Assembly (NCBI RefSeq): GCF_014656455.1
Contig: NZ_BNCL01000002.1
Location: forward strand, 186,001-250,000
Length of the DNA: 64,000 nt
Direction of reading: 5' to 3'
Source of the DNA: Paracoccus aerius
GTDB lineage: Bacteria > Pseudomonadota > Alphaproteobacteria > Rhodobacterales > Rhodobacteraceae
The translations under genes and the position numbers were made by a program. Positions 34,164-42,528 of this stretch are shown piece after piece. Below the pieces are notes generated by a model that did not search any database, had not been told where the DNA came from, and saw only the letters and a program-made list of their open reading frames with translations. Every line of letters begins with the position of its first letter. Within the stretch, counting starts at the first letter, position 1.

Positions 34164-35429
34164 CTATTTCCCGATGCAGAAGGAAGTGAAGATTACGTCC
34201 AGATAATCCTCGGCGCCGATTCTGCCAAGCAAACGATCCAGCGACAGCGCCGCATGCCTGATCGACTCTGCAACCAGTTCGGCAGGAAGTTCAGCCACAC
34301 CGTCCAACGCGGCCCGAGCGTCAAGCAAAGCCTTCAGCTGTCGTTCATGACTGACCAAGGCTGCCCCTGCCGTTCGTTCAGAAAGAACGTCGAACATGGT
34401 ATCAAGGAGTCGGTCCAGGCCTTCGCCTGTCAAGGCGGACACTGACAGGTCCGACGCAGCATCACCAAGGTCAGCCTTGCTGGTCACCACCAGGTCACCA
34501 TCTACCCACAGTGCATTGTCCCGCTCCCCCATCGGCGACAGATGTATCCGCAGATCTGCCGCTTCTGCCCGGGAACGCGCACGGTCAATTCCTAGCCGTT
34601 CCACGGTGTCCTCAACATCCCGCAGACCGGCCGTATCCATCAGTGTGACTGCCAAGCCCTTTAGGTCCAGCCTGACTTCGATGATGTCCCGCGTGGTGCC
34701 GGCAACATCCGACACCAAAGCTACGTCACGCCTTGCAATCCTGTTGATCAGGCTCGATTTTCCGGCATTAGGCGGGCCGATGATGGCAACTTCGAAGCCG
34801 TTCCTTATCCTTTCGGCTGCAGAATAGCCGGCAATCTGATCGTCCAGTTCACGTCGAAACTGGGCCAGAAGCGTAAAGACTTCAGCCGGCACCTCATCGG
34901 GGACGTCCTCATCTGCGAAATCCACACTGCTTTCGACCAAAGCCCCCGCCCGCACCAGAAGCGTCCGCCACGTATCGGCTTTTCGGGTCAATTCGCCGCT
35001 GCTGACACGAACGGCCATGCGGCGTTGAGATTCGGTTTCCGCCACCAGAAGATCGCCAAGACCCTCGATTTCGGAAAGGTCCATCCTGCCATTGATGAAA
35101 GCCCGGCGCGTGAACTCTCCTGCTTCTGCCAGGCGTGCTCCGCCTTGCGACAGAACTTGTCCAAGACGTCGAACGATCACCGGCGCGCCATGCGATTGAA
35201 TTTCTGCGACTTCCTCGCCGGTGAAGCTGTGGCCGGCCTTGAACCAGATGACCAAGGCCTGATCCAGGGTTTCTCCATCCATCTGGATGTCGCGAAGATA
35301 GGCCTGCCGCGGACAAGGCAAGGGACCAACCAGTTTCTCGACAGCCGCGCGGGCGCCATCGCCGCTTAGGCGAATGACTGAAACGCCACCCCGCCCTGGC
35401 GGAGTGGCTTCTGCGTAGATCAGATCCAT
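34164..35429 (-). CDS. mnmE: MnmE (TrmE), tRNA modification GTPase
   Basis: A 421-aa GTPase with an N-terminal tetrahydrofolate-binding domain (MDLIYAEATPPGRGGVSVIR), a helical domain and a G domain (GPPNAGKSSLINRIARRDVA; SDVAGTTRDIIEV; DTAGLRD). It ends in the conserved FCIGK, whose Cys is essential in the family. Works with MnmG on tRNA wobble uridine. The stop abuts the mnmG GTG start. Confidence 0.97.
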   Translation of the reverse strand: MDLIYAEATPPGRGGVSVIRLSGDGARAAVEKLVGPLPCPRQAYLRDIQMDGETLDQALVIWFKAGHSFTGEEVAEIQSHGAPVIVRRLGQVLSQGGARLAEAGEFTRRAFINGRMDLSEIEGLGDLLVAETESQRRMAVRVSSGELTRKADTWRTLLVRAGALVESSVDFADEDVPDEVPAEVFTLLAQFRRELDDQIAGYSAAERIRNGFEVAIIGPPNAGKSSLINRIARRDVALVSDVAGTTRDIIEVRLDLKGLAVTLMDTAGLRDVEDTVERLGIDRARSRAEAADLRIHLSPMGERDNALWVDGDLVVTSKADLGDAASDLSVSALTGEGLDRLLDTMFDVLSERTAGAALVSHERQLKALLDARAALDGVAELPAELVAESIRHAALSLDRLLGRIGAEDYLDVIFTSFCIGK

Positions 35430-35439
35430 GGTTGCCCCG

Positions 35440-36711
35440 TCAGGCGTTCATCGAGTCGAAGAATTCCGAGTTTGACTTGGTCTGCTTCAGTTTCGAGATC
35501 AGGAACTCGATCGCATCGGTCGTGCCCATCGGGTTCAGGATCCGCCGCAGCAGATACGTCTTCTGCAAGTCCTTGGAGTCGACTAGCAATTCTTCCTTCC
35601 GGGTGCCGGACTTCAGGATATCCATGGCCGGGAAGACCCGCTTGTCGGCGACCTTGCGGTCCAGCACGATCTCGCTGTTGCCAGTGCCCTTGAACTCTTC
35701 GAAGATCACCTCGTCCATCCGCGAGCCGGTATCGATCAGCGCAGTCGCAATGATGGTCAGCGAGCCGCCTTCTTCGATGTTCCGCGCCGCGCCGAAGAAC
35801 CGCTTCGGCCGCTGCAGCGCATTCGCATCGACGCCACCGGTCAGAACCTTGCCAGAACTCGGCACGACGGTGTTGAACGCCCTACCAAGTCTTGTGATAG
35901 AATCCAGTAGAATCACAACATCTCGTTTATGTTCAACCAGGCGCTTGGCCTTCTCGATCACCATCTCGGACACGGCGACATGCCGGCTGGCCGGTTCGTC
36001 GAAGGTCGACGACACGACCTCGCCCTTGACCGAACGCTGCATATCGGTCACCTCCTCGGGGCGTTCGTCGATCAGCAGCACGATCAGGTAACATTCCGGA
36101 TGGTTGCGCTCGATCGAATGGGCGATGTTCTGCAACAGCACCGTCTTGCCGGTCCGCGGGGGCGCCACGATCAGCGACCGCTGCCCCTTGCCGATCGGCG
36201 CAACCAGGTCGATGATCCGGGCCGAGCGATCCTTCAGTGTCGGATCCTCGATCTCCATCTTCAGCCGCTCATTGGGATAAAGCGGCGTCAGGTTGTCGAA
36301 GGCCACCTTGTGGCGGGCCTTCTCGGGATCCTCGAAATTGATGCGCTCGACCTTGGTGAGGGCGAAGTAACGCTCGTTCTCGCCAGGGGCGCGGATCACG
36401 CCTTCGACCGTGTCGCCGGTGCGCAGGCTGTGCTGGCGGATCATGTCGGGGCTGACATAGATGTCGTCGGGACCGGGCAGATAGTTCGCGGCCGTCGACC
36501 GCAGGAAGCCGAAGCCATCCTGGACCACCTCGAGCACTCCATCGCCGCCGATGTCGAACCCTTCCTCGGCATGTTCCTTGAGGATCGAGAACATCATCTC
36601 GCCCTTGCGCATGGTCGAGGCGTTCTCGATCTCCCACTCTTCGGCCAAGGAGAGAAGTTCGGCCGGGCTCTTGGCCTTGAGTTCGGACAGGTTCAAGCGT
36701 TCTTCGGACAT
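35440..36711 (-). CDS. rho: Rho transcription termination factor
   Basis: A 423-aa hexameric RNA helicase. It shows the OB-fold RNA-binding domain ([20 protein letters not shown]), the P-loop [18 protein letters not shown] and the Walker B region [17 protein letters not shown]. Length is typical. It is downstream of hemJ with a 127-bp gap that could hold its leader. Confidence 0.98.
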   Translation of the reverse strand: MSEERLNLSELKAKSPAELLSLAEEWEIENASTMRKGEMMFSILKEHAEEGFDIGGDGVLEVVQDGFGFLRSTAANYLPGPDDIYVSPDMIRQHSLRTGDTVEGVIRAPGENERYFALTKVERINFEDPEKARHKVAFDNLTPLYPNERLKMEIEDPTLKDRSARIIDLVAPIGKGQRSLIVAPPRTGKTVLLQNIAHSIERNHPECYLIVLLIDERPEEVTDMQRSVKGEVVSSTFDEPASRHVAVSEMVIEKAKRLVEHKRDVVILLDSITRLGRAFNTVVPSSGKVLTGGVDANALQRPKRFFGAARNIEEGGSLTIIATALIDTGSRMDEVIFEEFKGTGNSEIVLDRKVADKRVFPAMDILKSGTRKEELLVDSKDLQKTYLLRRILNPMGTTDAIEFLISKLKQTKSNSEFFDSMNA

Positions 36712-36838
36712 GATGGCACCGCAATCCCGCGCGGCAGATCCGCACGGCTGGTCAGAATGTGGATCGGGAATCCCCAGGCCGGACGGCCGGGCTTGCGCCT
36801 GACATAGACAGGGACGCCGTCAGAGTCAATCTGGACCT

Positions 36839-37282
36839 TCAGAACTTGACGATGACCGACAGGACGATGCCGATCATCAAAAGCGTCGGCACCTCGTTCA
36901 TGATGCGATAGCGGCGTCCCGGAAGCCCCTGGGCGGCCTTCAGGGAACGGCGCTGACCCGCACACCACATGTGAAACCAGGTCATCGCCAGGACGCAGCC
37001 CGCCTTGGTCCAGGGCCAGACCATCGACCAGTCGACGATGCCCGGCGTCATCACCAGGAACAGGCCGCTGATCCAGGTCGCGATCATCGCCGGATTCATG
37101 ATCAGGCGAAGAAGCTTTTCCTCCATGATGACAAAGCTGCCGGCCGGCTCGGGCGCAGCGCCGCGTTCGGCATGATAGACGAACAGCCTTGGCAGGTAGA
37201 ACAGCCCTGCCATCCAGGAAATCACGGCCATGACGTGAAATGCCTTGGCATAGGGATAAAGGGTCGAAAGGCCGTCCAGCAT
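36839..37282 (-). CDS. hemJ: HemJ, protoporphyrinogen oxidase
   Basis: A 147-aa integral membrane protein (four hydrophobic segments) that oxidises protoporphyrinogen IX in haem synthesis. The N-terminal KAFHVMAVISWMAGLFYLPR carries the conserved His; LFVYHAERG follows, and the C-terminal YRIMNEVPTLLMIGIVLSVI is typical. It lies directly on the left of oriC and reads away from it, upstream of rho. Confidence 0.95.
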   Translation of the reverse strand: MLDGLSTLYPYAKAFHVMAVISWMAGLFYLPRLFVYHAERGAAPEPAGSFVIMEEKLLRLIMNPAMIATWISGLFLVMTPGIVDWSMVWPWTKAGCVLAMTWFHMWCAGQRRSLKAAQGLPGRRYRIMNEVPTLLMIGIVLSVIVKF

Positions 37283-37458
37283 CGCCGTGCTTCTTCTTAA
37301 ATATAAGGAAAAGATAAAGGATGATGTTGATGTAGGCCCTGTGGAGAAAAGGATAAAGGGAAAATCCCAAGCCTTTTCCCCGGAAGCGACGCTTGTGGAT
37401 ATATTCTGTAAAGAGCAGGGTCTATGAATAAAAACGTAAAAAATACAGCGACTTGATA

Positions 37459-37467
37459 TGTGGATAA
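37459..37467 (-). promoter_or_regulatory. DnaA box (perfect) in oriC
   Basis: TGTGGATAA, reverse of TTATCCACA, the strict DnaA consensus. Clustered with several weaker boxes. Confidence 0.85.
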
Positions 37468-37641
37468 ATCTGTGGAGACCGGTGCCGACGACGCTTTCTC
37501 CACAGATGCACGATCCCGACCCCGGAAGTTATCCACCTGTGTGTGTCCCGCAGCCGTTCAAGGGATGTTCCGGGCCGGAATCCGGGGCGTGACGCAAATC
37601 TTCCACCCACCCCCATGATTCGACCCGATTCCCCCCGGATC

Positions 37642-37650
37642 TTATCCACA
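37642..37650 (+). promoter_or_regulatory. DnaA box (perfect) in oriC
   Basis: TTATCCACA, strict consensus, about 95 bp before aroE. Confidence 0.85.
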
Positions 37651-37744
37651 AACAGGACGGCCACACCTGGCAGGGCTTTGCAAAACGACGCTTTTTTTCG
37701 TCCCCTCATGGGCTTAGGCTGATGGCAAGCCAAGGGATGCCACC

Positions 37745-38596
37745 ATGATCGACGACCAGCCCAGCCGTCCTGCCCATGTTCCGCTTGCCGGAGTGATCGG
37801 GATGCCCGTCGCGCATTCCCGGTCTCCGCGGCTGCACGGCCACTGGTTGCGGCGCTATGGCATCGAAGGTCATTACATTCCCATGCCTGTCATGCCCGAG
37901 CATCTGGCCGAGGCATTGCGCGCCCTGCCCCGCCTGGGCTTTGTCGGCATCAACGTGACGCTCCCGCACAAGGAGGCCGTTCTGACGCTGGCCGATGCCG
38001 TTACCGATCGCGCGGCGCTGATTGGGGCTGCGAACACGCTGATCTTCCGCCCCGATGGAAAGATCCATGCCGACAATACCGACGGCTACGGCTTTATCGC
38101 CAATCTGCGCCAGAACGCACCGGGCTGGCAGCCCGAGGCAGGACCGGCGGCGATAATCGGTGCGGGCGGGGCCGCGCGGGCGGTGGTCGCATCGCTTCTG
38201 GACAGCGGCGTCAAGGAATTGCGGATCACAAACCGCACCCGCATCCGGTCCGAACAGATCAAGGCGGAATTCGGCGCACGGCTGGTCGTTTATGACTGGG
38301 CGCAGGCTGGCAACATGCTGGAAGGGGCCACCACGGTCGTGAATGCGACCTCGCTGGGTATGGAGGGCAAGCAGCCCCTGCGCCTGCCGCTGGATGCGCT
38401 GTCGCCCGACGCACTTGTGACCGATCTGGTCTACACGCCCCTCATGACGCCCTTCCTGTTGGACGCGCAGGCCCGCGGCTGCCGGGTGGTGGATGGGCTG
38501 GGGATGCTGCTGCACCAGGCCGCGCCGGGTTTCGAACGCTGGTTCGGGCACCGTCCCGAAGTCGACGACGAGACCCGCAGGGTCGTTCTGGAATGA
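37745..38596 (+). CDS. aroE: Shikimate dehydrogenase
   Basis: A 283-aa NADPH-linked enzyme of aromatic amino-acid synthesis. The shikimate-binding residues are visible: SRSPRLHGHWL, NVTLPHKE (catalytic Lys) and NTDGYGF (Asp). NADP motif IIGAGGAARAVVAS. It is the first gene to the right of oriC; the stop overlaps coaE by 4 bp. Confidence 0.97.
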   Translation: MIDDQPSRPAHVPLAGVIGMPVAHSRSPRLHGHWLRRYGIEGHYIPMPVMPEHLAEALRALPRLGFVGINVTLPHKEAVLTLADAVTDRAALIGAANTLIFRPDGKIHADNTDGYGFIANLRQNAPGWQPEAGPAAIIGAGGAARAVVASLLDSGVKELRITNRTRIRSEQIKAEFGARLVVYDWAQAGNMLEGATTVVNATSLGMEGKQPLRLPLDALSPDALVTDLVYTPLMTPFLLDAQARGCRVVDGLGMLLHQAAPGFERWFGHRPEVDDETRRVVLE

Positions 38597-39180
38597 CCTT
38601 CCTGCTGGGCCTGACCGGCAGCATCGGCATGGGCAAGTCCACCACCGCGCAAATCTTCCGCGACCTGGGCCATCCTGTCTGGGATGCCGACCAGGCCGTT
38701 CATCGTCTTTACACGCCGGGCGGCGCGGGTGTCGGGCCGGTGGCCGCCGCCTTTCCCGGCGCGATGCGAGAGGGAGGTATCGACCGCGGGCCGCTCAAGG
38801 CCCTGATCGCCGATGATCCGGGTGCGCTGGACCGGCTGTCGGCCATCGTCCATCCCCTTGTCGCGGCCGATCGAGAGGACTTCATCGCCCGTCACCCCGA
38901 TGCCGTGCTGGTGGTCCTGGATATTCCGTTGCTTTACGAAAACGGCTATGAGGCCTGGATGGATGGCGTGGCCGTCGTCTCGACCGATGCGGCGATCCAG
39001 CGGCAGCGGGTCATGGCGCGGCCGGGCATGACCCAGGATCTGCTGGCGCTGATCCTGTCGCGGCAGATGCCCGATGCGGAAAAGCGGGCGCGTGCCGACT
39101 GGATCATCCCGACCGACAGTCCCGGCGCCGCGCGCCAGGCCGTGGAAGATATCGTGAAGGAGATTGCCGCCCGTGCGTGA
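38593..39180 (+). CDS. coaE: Dephospho-CoA kinase
   Basis: A 195-aa P-loop kinase (GLTGSIGMGKSTTAQIFRDL) that phosphorylates dephospho-CoA in the last step of CoA synthesis. Other features: DADQAVHRLYTPGG, VLDIPLLYENGYE and RQMPDAEKRARADWII. The aroE-coaE-dnaQ order is standard near the origin in alphaproteobacteria. Confidence 0.97.
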   Translation: MTFLLGLTGSIGMGKSTTAQIFRDLGHPVWDADQAVHRLYTPGGAGVGPVAAAFPGAMREGGIDRGPLKALIADDPGALDRLSAIVHPLVAADREDFIARHPDAVLVVLDIPLLYENGYEAWMDGVAVVSTDAAIQRQRVMARPGMTQDLLALILSRQMPDAEKRARADWIIPTDSPGAARQAVEDIVKEIAARA

Positions 39181-39874
39181 AATTGTGATGGATACCGAAA
39201 CCACGGGTTTCGATGCCGACAAGGACGACCGCATCGTCGAGATCGGCGGGATCGAGCTGCTGAACCACCTGCCGACCGGGCGGACCTTCCATGTCTATAT
39301 CAACCCCGAACGCCCCATGCCCAAGGATGCCTTCGAGGTGCATGGCCTGGGCGACGACTTCCTGCGCGACAAGCCGAGATTCGCGGACATTGTTCAGGGC
39401 TTCATCGACTTCATCGGCGACGACGCCCGCCTGGTGATCCACAATGCCAGCTTCGACATGAAGTTCCTGAATGCCGAATTGCGCCGCCTCGGGCGGCCCG
39501 CCCTGCCCTGGTCCCGTGCGCTGGATACCCTGGCCATTGCGCGCGAGAAGTTTCCCGGCGCCCCCGCCTCGCTGGACGCGCTGTGCCGCCGCTTTGGCAT
39601 CGACAACTCGAACCGGCAGTTGCACGGCGCGCTTCTGGACAGCGAACTTCTGGCCGAGGTTTATCTGGAACTGATCGGCGGCAGGCAGCCGGACCTGGTG
39701 CTGGACCAGCCCGCGCGGGGCGGAGCCGTCGTCGGACAGCAGGGCAACGGGGGGCCGCGCCATCCCCGCCCTGTGCCCCTGCCGCCCCGCCTGACGGCGG
39801 CCGAAGCTGCCGCCCATGCCGAATTTGTCGCACGAATGGGGGAAAGCGCGGTCTGGGCACGGTATCGTGGTTGA
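39173..39874 (+). CDS. dnaQ: DNA polymerase III epsilon subunit (3'-5' proofreading exonuclease)
   Basis: A 233-aa DEDD exonuclease: Exo I motif MDTETTGFD, Exo II region LVIHNASFDMKFLNAEL, Exo III HGALLDSELLAEVYLEL. It proofreads for Pol III. The start GTG 39173 has AAGGAG 9 bp upstream and overlaps the coaE stop by 8 bp; TTG 39164 is less likely. The C-terminal tail carries the polymerase alpha binding region. Confidence 0.95.
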   Translation: MREIVMDTETTGFDADKDDRIVEIGGIELLNHLPTGRTFHVYINPERPMPKDAFEVHGLGDDFLRDKPRFADIVQGFIDFIGDDARLVIHNASFDMKFLNAELRRLGRPALPWSRALDTLAIAREKFPGAPASLDALCRRFGIDNSNRQLHGALLDSELLAEVYLELIGGRQPDLVLDQPARGGAVVGQQGNGGPRHPRPVPLPPRLTAAEAAAHAEFVARMGESAVWARYRG

Positions 39875-39933
39875 CAGATCACCCGGCCAATGACGCCATA
39901 AGATCGGACCGATCACCAAGGGCATAGGTGCCG

Positions 39934-40824
39934 ATGCTGACCATCCTGCGCGAAATCTGGGCCTTCATCTCGGCCGTCTTCGAACGGATGGACAAGATCC
40001 ACATGGGCCTGATCGCGGCGGGCGTGGCCTTCTACGCCATGTTCGCCGTCTTTCCCGGCCTTGCCGCGATCATGGCGCTGTGGAGCCTGTGGTTCGACCC
40101 CGCCGTGGTCATGACCTATCTCGATGTGGCCCACGAGTTCCTGCCCGAGGACGCCGCCGACCTGATCGACGCGCAGATCATGTCGCTGGCCTCGACCGGG
40201 CGGACGTCGGTCGGCTGGGCATCGTTCCTGTCCTTCATGGTGGCGACCATCGCCGCCCGCGCGGGGGTCGAGGCGGTCGTGGGGGGCCTGAACGCCGCCT
40301 ATGGCGTCAGGGGCCATTCCACGATCTTCAGCTTCGTCCTGGCCTATGCCCTGACGCTGGCCATTGTCGGGATTTCGCTGGCAGGGCTTGCGACCATCGT
40401 GATCGTGCCGGTTCTGCTGAACTTCCAGGTCTTCGACCAGGTGCGTGGTTGGCTGGTCGCCGGCCTGCCCTGGGGGGCGATGTTCCTGCTGGTGATCCTG
40501 GGGATCGGCATCCTTTACCGCTACGGCCCCAACGTGAAGACGCCCCGCACCCCGATCTTCACCTGGGGGGCCTTCTTCGCGGCCCTTCTCTGGGCGCTCG
40601 CCTCGGTGGCATTTTCCGCCTATCTCAGCAGCTTCAACAGCTACAACCGCATCTACGGGTCCATCGGCACCGTGGTCGCGCTGCTGATGTGGTTCTATCT
40701 GGCCGGGTTTTCGGTCCTGCTGGGGGCGCTGATCAATGTCGAACTGGCCCGCCGCCGCCGCGTCCGCGCCGCCCGCGAGGCCCGCGCATCCCTGGTGGCG
40801 GATGTGAAAAAGGCGGCGGAATGA
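39934..40824 (+). CDS. YihY/BrkB family inner membrane protein
   Basis: A 296-aa protein with about six transmembrane helices and the family pattern GVAFYAMFAVFPGLAAIMAL near the N-terminus and VALLMWFYLAGFSVLLGALI near the end. Members are sometimes called ribonuclease BN, but that activity is not supported for most; the role is unknown, possibly envelope-linked transport. Start ATG 39934; GTG 39928 is an alternative. Confidence 0.9.
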   Translation: MLTILREIWAFISAVFERMDKIHMGLIAAGVAFYAMFAVFPGLAAIMALWSLWFDPAVVMTYLDVAHEFLPEDAADLIDAQIMSLASTGRTSVGWASFLSFMVATIAARAGVEAVVGGLNAAYGVRGHSTIFSFVLAYALTLAIVGISLAGLATIVIVPVLLNFQVFDQVRGWLVAGLPWGAMFLLVILGIGILYRYGPNVKTPRTPIFTWGAFFAALLWALASVAFSAYLSSFNSYNRIYGSIGTVVALLMWFYLAGFSVLLGALINVELARRRRVRAAREARASLVADVKKAAE

Positions 40825-40857
40825 TCCGCCGCCCCCTTGTCTGCTGGCCGGATGGCC

Positions 40858-41664
40858 TCAGGCGGCGTCCAGCCCTTCGGTCGACGAAAAGAACATCGCC
40901 TGGCTGACGGCCGAGCGGACCTGTTCCTCGGTATAGGGCTTCGAGATCAGGAAGGCCGGCTCGGGCCGCTCGCCCGTCAGCAGCCGTTCCGGGAAGGCCG
41001 TGATGAAGATCACGGGGATGTCGCCCATGTCGCGCAAAAGCTCGTTCACGGCCTCGATGCCCGAGGAGCCGTCGGCCAGCTGGATGTCGGCCAGGATCAG
41101 GTCGGGACGGCCCTGGCCCGCAAGCTCGATCGCGGCGGTATGGGTGCGGGCGACGCCCGTGACCTCGTGACCCATCGCCTGGACGATGCCTTTCAGGTCC
41201 ATGGCGATGATCATCTCGTCCTCGATCACCATGACCTTGCCGCGCAGCGTCACGCTCATCTCGTTCAGGGCGATCTGGACCAGTTCCTCGGCCTCGGCCT
41301 GGTCGATCTGCATCACGCGGGCGATCTGGTCATAGCGCAATTCCTCGATCGTGCGCAAAAGCAGCGCTTCGCGGGAATTGGCGGTCAGGTTGCGCAGGTG
41401 GTCCTGTGCCCGCGATTCGCGTGCCGTCCGCTCGCCCTCCTCGACCGGCTGGCCCGAGCTTTGCCAGATCGCGTGGAAGGTCCGGAACAGGCCGATGCGG
41501 GTATCGTCCTCGGCTTCCAGCACGGAACGATCGGACAGGATGGCCTCCAGCGTGGCTGCGGCATAGTTGTCACCAGCACGCTGGCTGCCGGTCAGCGCAC
41601 GCGCGTAACGCCGCAGATAGGGCAGTTCGCGCCCAATGGACTGGGCGAGGTCGGCAGACGACAT
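40858..41664 (-). CDS. phyR: PhyR, anti-anti-sigma response regulator of the general stress response
   Basis: A 268-aa hybrid. The N-terminal half mimics an ECF sigma factor (ELPYLRRYARALTGSQRAGD... REALLLRTIEELRYDQIARV). The C-terminal half is a receiver domain with the phosphoacceptor Asp in LILADIQLADGSSG and the Lys in FLISKPYTEEQV. When phosphorylated it binds NepR and frees EcfG. It is divergent from nepR-ecfG across a 97-bp gap; I saw no EcfG site facing it. Confidence 0.96.
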   Translation of the reverse strand: MSSADLAQSIGRELPYLRRYARALTGSQRAGDNYAAATLEAILSDRSVLEAEDDTRIGLFRTFHAIWQSSGQPVEEGERTARESRAQDHLRNLTANSREALLLRTIEELRYDQIARVMQIDQAEAEELVQIALNEMSVTLRGKVMVIEDEMIIAMDLKGIVQAMGHEVTGVARTHTAAIELAGQGRPDLILADIQLADGSSGIEAVNELLRDMGDIPVIFITAFPERLLTGERPEPAFLISKPYTEEQVRSAVSQAMFFSSTEGLDAA

Positions 41665-41696
41665 GTTTCACATCCTTCGAATTTCACATATTGTGC

Positions 41697-41722
41697 GGAA
41701 CCTGTGCTAACCCCTACAGGTT
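41697..41722 (+). promoter_or_regulatory. EcfG-type promoter of nepR-ecfG
   Basis: GGAAC at 41697-41701 and GTT at 41720-41722 with an 18-bp spacer, 39 bp upstream of the nepR ATG. It is consistent with autoregulation of the general stress sigma factor, as known in related bacteria. The spacer is one base longer than the other candidate sites in the window. Confidence 0.6.
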
Positions 41723-41761
41723 GGTCAGCGTGCGCACAAGATTACCGGGACTAACAAAAAC

Positions 41762-41908
41762 ATGACACCGAAGCGGGATGACCGCCGCAAGGCGGCAGTC
41801 GAGAAACAGATCGACGAAAATTTGCGTCGCGCCTTTGAACAGGACACAAGCGAAAACATTCCCGATCGCTTTCTCGCTCTTCTCGAACAACTGCGCGAGC
41901 AGAAGTGA
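41762..41908 (+). CDS. nepR: NepR, anti-sigma factor of EcfG
   Basis: A 48-aa protein (MTPKRDDRRKAAVEKQIDEN... IPDRFLALLEQLREQK) with the NepR pattern of a basic N-terminus and the helix around ENLRRAFEQDTSENIPDRF. It sequesters EcfG until PhyR binds it. The stop overlaps the codons around the possible GTG start of ecfG, so expression is coupled. It is normal in size for NepR. Confidence 0.92.
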   Translation: MTPKRDDRRKAAVEKQIDENLRRAFEQDTSENIPDRFLALLEQLREQK

Positions 41909-41952
41909 CCTATTTCAAAAAGCGACGACATGCGACGGTGGACGGTGACAGA

Positions 41953-42519
41953 ATGAAGACATCCGCGACGACGGATCCGCGCGACCAGTTGGTGGATCAT
42001 CTGCCCGCACTGCGCGCCTTTGCCTTGTCGCTGACCCGCGAAGGGGCTGCTGCCGACGACTTGGTGCAGGACACCATCGTCAAGGCATGGACGAACATGG
42101 ACAAGTTCCAGGCAGGCACCAATCTGCGGGCCTGGCTGTTCACCATCCTGCGCAACACCTTCTATTCCGCCCGCCGCAAGACCAAGCGCGAGGTCAGCGA
42201 CACCGACGGCATTCACGCAGCCCGGCAGGCGACCCGGCCCGATCATGACGGGCGACTGGCGCTCAAGGATTTCCGGGTGGCCTTCCAGCAATTGCCTGAC
42301 GAACAGCGCGAAGCGCTTATCCTGGTCGGCGCATCGGGCTTTTCCTACGAGGAAGCGGCCGACATGACCGGCGTGGCGATCGGCACCGTCAAGTCGCGGG
42401 CCAACCGGGGCCGCCGCAAGCTGGCCGAACTGCTGCACATGGAAAACGGTGAGGATCTGGACATGACCGATCAGGCGACCTTGGCCGTCATGGCGTCCAG
42501 CCACACCATCGCCCGATAA
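41953..42519 (+). CDS. ecfG: EcfG-type ECF sigma factor (general stress)
   Basis: A 188-aa sigma-70 family ECF factor with region 2 (DDLVQDTIVKAWTNMDKFQA; GTNLRAWLFTILRN) and region 4 (LPDEQREALILVGASGFSYE; AIGTVKSRANRGRRKLAEL). The start at ATG 41953 gives the typical short N-terminus; GTG 41905, overlapping the nepR stop, is possible and would add 16 residues. The GGAAC-N17-GTT sites listed elsewhere in the window are its likely targets. Confidence 0.92.
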   Translation: MKTSATTDPRDQLVDHLPALRAFALSLTREGAAADDLVQDTIVKAWTNMDKFQAGTNLRAWLFTILRNTFYSARRKTKREVSDTDGIHAARQATRPDHDGRLALKDFRVAFQQLPDEQREALILVGASGFSYEEAADMTGVAIGTVKSRANRGRRKLAELLHMENGEDLDMTDQATLAVMASSHTIAR

Positions 42520-42528
42520 GGCGGGCCG

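Larger units (their letters stand above)
37283..37744. other. Predicted chromosomal replication origin oriC
   Basis: A 462-bp gene-free gap between divergent hemJ and aroE. Perfect DnaA boxes: TGTGGATAA at 37459-37467 and TTATCCACA at 37642-37650. One-mismatch boxes: TGTGGAGAA at 37340, TGTGGATAT at 37394, TTCTCCACA at 37496 and TTATCCACC at 37529; TGTGGAGAC at 37471 is weaker. AT-rich stretches at 37297-37320 and 37425-37450 could be the unwinding region. Genes to the left mostly run on the minus strand and to the right on the plus, as expected for leading-strand bias, and parS/parAB lie 3-7 kb away. Confidence 0.88.
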
